Positions 59,861-64,000 of a stretch of DNA of 64,000 nt are shown in pieces. Positions within the stretch are counted from its first letter, which is position 1, and the number at the start of each line of letters is the position of its first letter. Under the pieces are notes generated by a model. It was not told the origin of the DNA and did no database searches. It saw nothing but the letters and a program-made list of their open reading frames with translations. The DNA is from Paenibacillus cymbidii (GTDB lineage: Bacteria; Bacillota; Bacilli; Paenibacillales; NBRC-103111): positions 124,001 through 188,000 of the forward strand of contig NZ_SHLX01000012.1 in the NCBI RefSeq assembly GCF_004764705.1, read 5' to 3'. A program made the position numbers and the translations under genes.

Positions 59861-60733
59861 ATGACAATCATGACCTGGGGCGAGCGGGTGTTCCAGTGGC
59901 TGCTTATTGCGGGGATTATGCTGCTGTGCGTCTGCATGATTTACCCGTTCCTCCACGAGCTGTCCATCTCGCTGAGCTCGCACAAGGAAGCGCTGCGGCC
60001 GGGCGTCCACTTGTACCCGCGAGAGCTGTCGAGCGAAGCGTACCGCCAAGTGTTCCAATCGGGCAATCTGTGGACCGCGATGTACAATTCCGTCTTCCGC
60101 ACCGTCGTCGGCACGCTGCTGATGCTGCTGATCATGACAACGGCCGCCTACGCGCTGTCCAAAACGTATTTGCCGCATCGCCGGCTTTATACGCTGTATA
60201 TCGTCATTACGATGTTTTTCAGCGGCGGCCTGCTGCCGACCTATTTGCTGGTCAAGGGGCTCGGCCTGTTCGACACGCGTTGGTCGCTGATCGTGCCGGT
60301 GCTGATGAACACGTATTGGATGATTATCATGCGCAATTTTTTCATGAGCTTCTCCGTCGAGATCGAAGAGTCGGCCAAAATGGACGGCGCCAACGACATC
60401 CGCATCCTTGCCTCGATCATCATGCCCTTGTCGAAGCCGATTCTGGCGACGATCGGTCTGTTCTGCGCCGTGTTCCACTGGAACGCCTGGTTCGACGCGC
60501 TGATCTACACGCAAGACAAATCGCTGACGATTCTGCAAATCCTGCTGCGCCGGCTGATCATTACCGGCGACAATCTCGATATCCAGTCGATGATGGCCAG
60601 CGCCCAGGCGCCGCCGCCGGAATCGATCAAAGCGGCCATCCTCATGGTGGTGACGGCTCCGATTCTGCTCGTGTATCCGTTTCTGCAGAAATATTTTACC
60701 AAAGGCATTCTGGTCGGTTCGGTCAAAGGCTGA
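59861..60733 (+). CDS. ABC carbohydrate permease (YtcP-type, CUT1)
   Basis: 290 aa, six predicted helices, EAA loop EESAKMDGANDIRILASIIM (about 170-190) and the C-terminal KGILVGSVKG, as in the paralogue at 17199. AAAGGATG is 9 bases upstream. It follows the first permease by 20 bases. Confidence 0.93.
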   Translation: MTIMTWGERVFQWLLIAGIMLLCVCMIYPFLHELSISLSSHKEALRPGVHLYPRELSSEAYRQVFQSGNLWTAMYNSVFRTVVGTLLMLLIMTTAAYALSKTYLPHRRLYTLYIVITMFFSGGLLPTYLLVKGLGLFDTRWSLIVPVLMNTYWMIIMRNFFMSFSVEIEESAKMDGANDIRILASIIMPLSKPILATIGLFCAVFHWNAWFDALIYTQDKSLTILQILLRRLIITGDNLDIQSMMASAQAPPPESIKAAILMVVTAPILLVYPFLQKYFTKGILVGSVKG

Positions 60734-60888
60734 CCGGCCCGCGTTTCAGGCTGTATTTAACAGGGCAGCTATAGATGTTCTGTCAAATAAACGCTCCACC
60801 GGAACGAACGCGTCCGTCTTGCGGCGCACAAGCCGTTCGCCGTCGTTCCCCAGGCACGAGAAGCACGATAAACGGGAGGTCACAACAC

Positions 60889-62493
60889 ATGTACGCAACA
60901 AGCAAAGCCAAAACGGCAGGGGCGGCGCTGCTCGCCGGAGCCCTGCTGCTGGCGGGATGCTCCGGATCCGGAGGCGGCAAAAGCGGAACGGGAACACAAG
61001 CTTCGGCTTCGCCGGGCGGCTCCCCGGCAGCAACGACAGCGGCGGAGAAGCCGGTGGAAATCAAATGGGTCGGCTGGTACCCGCCGGACACGGACGATAC
61101 GTTCGCCCAGAAGTTTCTGGAGAAAAAGTTCAACATTAAAATCACGAATATCAAGCTGGACCGGACAACGGCGGCGCAACAGCTGAACGTGAAGCTGTCG
61201 TCGGGCGAAATACCCGATGTCATCCCGGCGTTCGTCGACATCAACGGCTACGCCCAAATGGTGAAGCAAGGCATTGCGGCCGAGCTGCCTGTGGACGAAA
61301 TCCGCAAGTACATGCCGAACTACGCCAAGTTCATCGATAACCTCGATCCGTCGATCTGGAGAAACGGCGTCATCGACGGCAAAAACTACGGCATTCCCCG
61401 CACGTACGGCGAAGGGGACGCGTATTTCATCCCGTCGTACAACACGGCCTGGCTGAAGGCGGCCGGCTACAGCGCCCCGCCGAAAACGCTGGCCGAGCTG
61501 GAGGATCTGCTGACCAAGTTCCGCAACAACGATCCCGACGGCAACGGCAAAAAGGACACGTACGGCATCTCCGCCCGGGGCAAGGATACGCTCGGGTCGA
61601 ACCAGATTTTCAACACGGTGTTCGGCGCTTACGGGGTGAACCCGAACGCCTGGAATGTGGCAAACGGCAAGCTGCAATTCGGCATTACGCTGGAAGGCGC
61701 AAGGCAGGCGTTCAAGACGCTGAACAAATGGTACAAGGCGGAGCTGATCGATCCCGAGTTCATTACCGACGATTGGGATCAATACCGCGGCAAATTCATC
61801 AACGGCAAATTCGGCATGCTGGACCAGGCGCTGTGGTACCACCTCGACCCGAGCGGCCCTGTCGGCGGGGACGCGAAGAAGGTCGGCATGACGTTCACCG
61901 TCGGCCAGCCCCTGCAAGGGCCGGACGGCAAGCAGTACGCGACGGCGCAAGGCCCCGGCATGGTGCCGACGATCATGAGCGTTGCGGCGTACAAGGACGA
62001 AAAGAAGCGGCAAAAAATTTACCAGCTGCTTGACGCGATGGCGCTCGACCCGGAAACGTACCTGGCCGTCATTTACGGCGAGAAGGGCGTACATTACGAC
62101 GTCGTCGACGGCGCGGCGGTGCCGAAGCCGGAGTACGTCGATCAGCAGAAGGCGGGGGCGGTGGCCGGGATCGGCTATTTCTACGGCATCTTCAAAGGCA
62201 ATACGATGACGAATCTGGACCGGCCGAAAAGCCAGCTCGACCTCCGGGCCAGCATCGTGCAGAACAATGTCGTCCGGCTGACGGACGCATTGCCGCTTTC
62301 GATTCTGCCGAGCTGGTCGGCGAACAGCGACGCGCTGACGAAGCTGATCAAGGAATACGAAATCCGTTTCGTAACGGGTGCGACCGATACGGACAAAGGG
62401 TTTGACGACTTCGTTGCACTGCTGAACAAAACCGGGCTGCAGGCGGCGACGGACGAAGCGAACAAGCTGTACGCGGAACGCAACAAAAAATAG
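60889..62493 (+). CDS. extracellular solute-binding lipoprotein (LplA-type)
   Basis: 534 aa. A lipoprotein signal peptide with lipobox LAGC (Cys24), a Gly/Ser/Ala linker and the same binding-protein fold as 18155, including DPDGNGKKD and SARGKDTLGSNQIFN. The ATG at 60889 follows GGGAGGT by 8 bases; the open frame extends upstream without support. Differences from the first copy in the ligand-binding lobe suggest a related but different sugar. Confidence 0.92.
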   Translation: MYATSKAKTAGAALLAGALLLAGCSGSGGGKSGTGTQASASPGGSPAATTAAEKPVEIKWVGWYPPDTDDTFAQKFLEKKFNIKITNIKLDRTTAAQQLNVKLSSGEIPDVIPAFVDINGYAQMVKQGIAAELPVDEIRKYMPNYAKFIDNLDPSIWRNGVIDGKNYGIPRTYGEGDAYFIPSYNTAWLKAAGYSAPPKTLAELEDLLTKFRNNDPDGNGKKDTYGISARGKDTLGSNQIFNTVFGAYGVNPNAWNVANGKLQFGITLEGARQAFKTLNKWYKAELIDPEFITDDWDQYRGKFINGKFGMLDQALWYHLDPSGPVGGDAKKVGMTFTVGQPLQGPDGKQYATAQGPGMVPTIMSVAAYKDEKKRQKIYQLLDAMALDPETYLAVIYGEKGVHYDVVDGAAVPKPEYVDQQKAGAVAGIGYFYGIFKGNTMTNLDRPKSQLDLRASIVQNNVVRLTDALPLSILPSWSANSDALTKLIKEYEIRFVTGATDTDKGFDDFVALLNKTGLQAATDEANKLYAERNKK

Positions 62494-62515
62494 ACGGGAA
62501 GCTTGCCGGCGGCGG

Positions 62516-62537
62516 CGGGGCGCGTTCATGCGCCTCG
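62516..62537 (+). promoter_or_regulatory. stem-loop between binding-protein and DegT genes
   Basis: CGGGGCGC (62516-62523) and GCGCCTCG (62530-62537) form an 8-bp stem with one G-U and a 6-base loop, with no T-tract. It may lower expression of the aminotransferase relative to the binding protein. Confidence 0.4.
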
Positions 62538-62587
62538 GCCGCCTGCTGTCACGCAAGCGGCCGTGAAAAGGAAGGGAGAGGTTGGCG

Positions 62588-63826
62588 ATGCAGGTTGACA
62601 AGCTGGCGCTGCTTGGCGGCGAACCGGTAAAAACGACGCCGTACGGCACGGGCAAACGGTTTGGCGAAGAGGAGCTGAAGGAGCTTGCGGAAGCGCTCGA
62701 GCAGAATACGTTGTTCTATCATTCGGGCAACAAAGTGAAGCGGTTTTTGCGCGAGTTTAACGAGCTGTACGGCGCTCCGTACAGCGTCGCGACGTCGTCG
62801 GGCACGGCGGCGATTCACGTCGCGCTGGGCGCAGCGGGCGTTACCGTCGGCGACGAAGTGATTACGAGCCCGATTACCGATCAAGGGACGATCATCGGCA
62901 TTTTGTTTCAGAATGCGATTCCGGTCTTTGCCGATCTGGAGCCGGATACGTACAACATGGACCCGCGTTCGATCGAGGCGCGGATCACGGAGCGGACGAA
63001 GGCGATTGTCGTCGTTCACCTGGCAGGCAACCCGGCCGACATGGAGGCGATCATGGCGATCGCCCGCAAGCGCGGGGTGAAAGTGATCGAGGACTGCGCC
63101 CAAAGCTACCTTGCCCCGTATCGCGGCCGTTACGTCGGCGCCTGGGGCGATTACGGCTGCTTCAGCACGAACGATTTCAAACACATGTCGACCGGGGACG
63201 GCGGCCTCGTGCTGGTCAATTCCGGCGACGAGGCGGATTATCGCAAAACGCATTCGTTCGCCGACAAAAATTACCAGCGGCTCGATAGCGCCGTCACCCG
63301 CGATATCGAAGGACTGGCGCCGAATTACCGCATGACCGAACTGCAGGGGGCGGTCGGCATCGCGCAGCTGCGCAAGCTGCCGTGGATTTGCCGGACGCGG
63401 CAGCAATACGGCGACCGCATCACCGCCGGCATCGCCGGGCTGCCGGGCATCGTGCCGAGGCGGGTGGTCGAAGGCGCGGAAAGCTCATACTGGTTTTACA
63501 TGCTGCGGCTGGAGGAGGAGAAGCTCGGCTGCACGCGGGAGCAGTTCAGCGCGGCGCTGACGGCCGAAGGCATCACCAACTCGGGCGGCTACCTCCTCCG
63601 TCCGATATACGGCAGCGCCATGTTTCAGCGGCGGACGGCTTATGCGGGCAGCCATTTTCCGTTCGATCTGACCGGCGCGACCTATCCGCCGGGGCTGTGC
63701 CCGGAAGCGGAGCGCATTCTGCAGACGTGCGTAACGATGCCGCTGAACGAGTTTTATACGGAGCAAGACATCGACGACATCATCGCGGGCATTCGCAAGG
63801 TGGCGCTGTACTACGGGCGGCCGTAG
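62588..63826 (+). CDS. DegT/DnrJ/EryC1-family PLP aminotransferase (paralogue 3)
   Basis: 412 aa. It has the same blocks as the copies at 31531 and 40872 (SSGTAAIHVAL, IEDCAQS, FSTNDFKHMSTGDGG with the PLP Lys), but here the gene is part of the importer operon instead of being divergent from a cupin AraC. The ATG at 62588 has GGGAGAGG about 6 bases upstream. The linkage ties this aminotransferase type to sugar import. Confidence 0.9.
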   Translation: MQVDKLALLGGEPVKTTPYGTGKRFGEEELKELAEALEQNTLFYHSGNKVKRFLREFNELYGAPYSVATSSGTAAIHVALGAAGVTVGDEVITSPITDQGTIIGILFQNAIPVFADLEPDTYNMDPRSIEARITERTKAIVVVHLAGNPADMEAIMAIARKRGVKVIEDCAQSYLAPYRGRYVGAWGDYGCFSTNDFKHMSTGDGGLVLVNSGDEADYRKTHSFADKNYQRLDSAVTRDIEGLAPNYRMTELQGAVGIAQLRKLPWICRTRQQYGDRITAGIAGLPGIVPRRVVEGAESSYWFYMLRLEEEKLGCTREQFSAALTAEGITNSGGYLLRPIYGSAMFQRRTAYAGSHFPFDLTGATYPPGLCPEAERILQTCVTMPLNEFYTEQDIDDIIAGIRKVALYYGRP

Positions 63827-63892
63827 CGGCGAGGGCTGCCGCCGGCGCGCGGCATCCGGGCGAATGCCAATCGAGGGAGAAGAGGAATGAAC

Positions 63893-64000
63893 ATGAAATT
63901 GGCACAAGTGGGCATCTTGTTCGACAAGTCCTATGCGGAGCGCCATTGGCGTTACGGATTGAACACATTCGAAGCTTACATCGGCGAAATATTGGGTCAT
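63893..64000 (+). CDS. uncharacterised protein, N-terminal fragment (runs off the right edge)
   Basis: At least 36 codons from the ATG at 63893 (AGAGG 7 bases upstream; ATG 63887 is an alternative). The visible start, MKLAQVGILFDKSYAERHW and then RYGLNTFEAYIGE, is soluble and has no signal peptide. I do not recognise the family. It follows the aminotransferase gene by 66 bases and is probably in the same operon. Confidence 0.6.
   Translation, partial: MKLAQVGILFDKSYAERHWRYGLNTFEAYIGEILGH

Overview
The window looks like the chromosome of a GC-rich Paenibacillaceae bacterium (Paenibacillus/Cohnella type). The evidence is strong AAGGAGG-type ribosome binding sites, frequent GTG/TTG starts, T-tract terminators, LplB/YtcP-type carbohydrate permeases with lipoprotein binding proteins, AraC regulators carrying their own membrane sensor domain, and a Gram-positive type topoisomerase III. 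It is an accessory carbohydrate-utilisation region. I saw no rRNA, tRNA, CRISPR array, phage gene or transposase. Layout: 1-13569 holds the start of a divergent Gfo/Idh oxidoreductase and a rightward run of two beta-helix proteins, an SDR dehydrogenase, two unrecognised helical proteins, a DUF5107-type protein and a heparinase II/III-like protein, which together resemble a polysaccharide (probably uronate-containing) depolymerisation locus. 13675-22196 holds a membrane-sensor AraC regulator, a two-permease plus binding-protein importer and a second heparinase-like protein. 22436-26176 is an oxidoreductase plus an ABC-2 exporter. 26563-30446 is a sugar-phosphate operon (SIS isomerase, class II aldolase, DeoR regulator, PfkB kinase) resembling the tagatose-6-phosphate/Aga branch. 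30527-46411 contains two paralogous divergent AraC / DegT-aminotransferase modules, an amidohydrolase, a JmjC/cupin-like oxygenase, a PhyH oxygenase fused to HEAT repeats, a SpoIIE-type phosphatase, a second oxidoreductase, a ferritin-like protein and a TIM-barrel protein. 46669-53112 has an AraC regulator, topB, a methyltransferase, a glycosyltransferase-GtrA fusion and a phosphodiester glycosidase. 53450-64000 has a GntR regulator and a second copy of the membrane AraC / two permeases / binding protein module, followed by a third DegT paralogue. The clearest unexplained signal is a family of five intergenic repeats, each exactly 190 bp (22209, 26208, 37031, 42131, 46424). Every copy has four AATAGCC...GGCTATT hairpins at identical offsets (0, 51, 113, 165), an arrangement that is symmetric end to end and whose hairpin centres are spaced by about 5, 6 and 5 helical turns. 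Copies occur in both orientations, four of them 6-31 bp beyond a stop codon without disrupting a gene; the fifth (37031) also forms the 3' end of a small probable immunity gene. A second new-looking signal is a 21-bp-spaced direct repeat (RATTTGGC / RATCTGGC) overlapping the -35 box between each divergent AraC-DegT pair. How the genes probably work together (inference): surface or cytoplasmic lyase-like proteins and oxidoreductases process an oligosaccharide imported by the two ABC systems under AraC sensors, and products enter central metabolism through the SIS-kinase-aldolase branch. The actual substrate cannot be read from the sequence.
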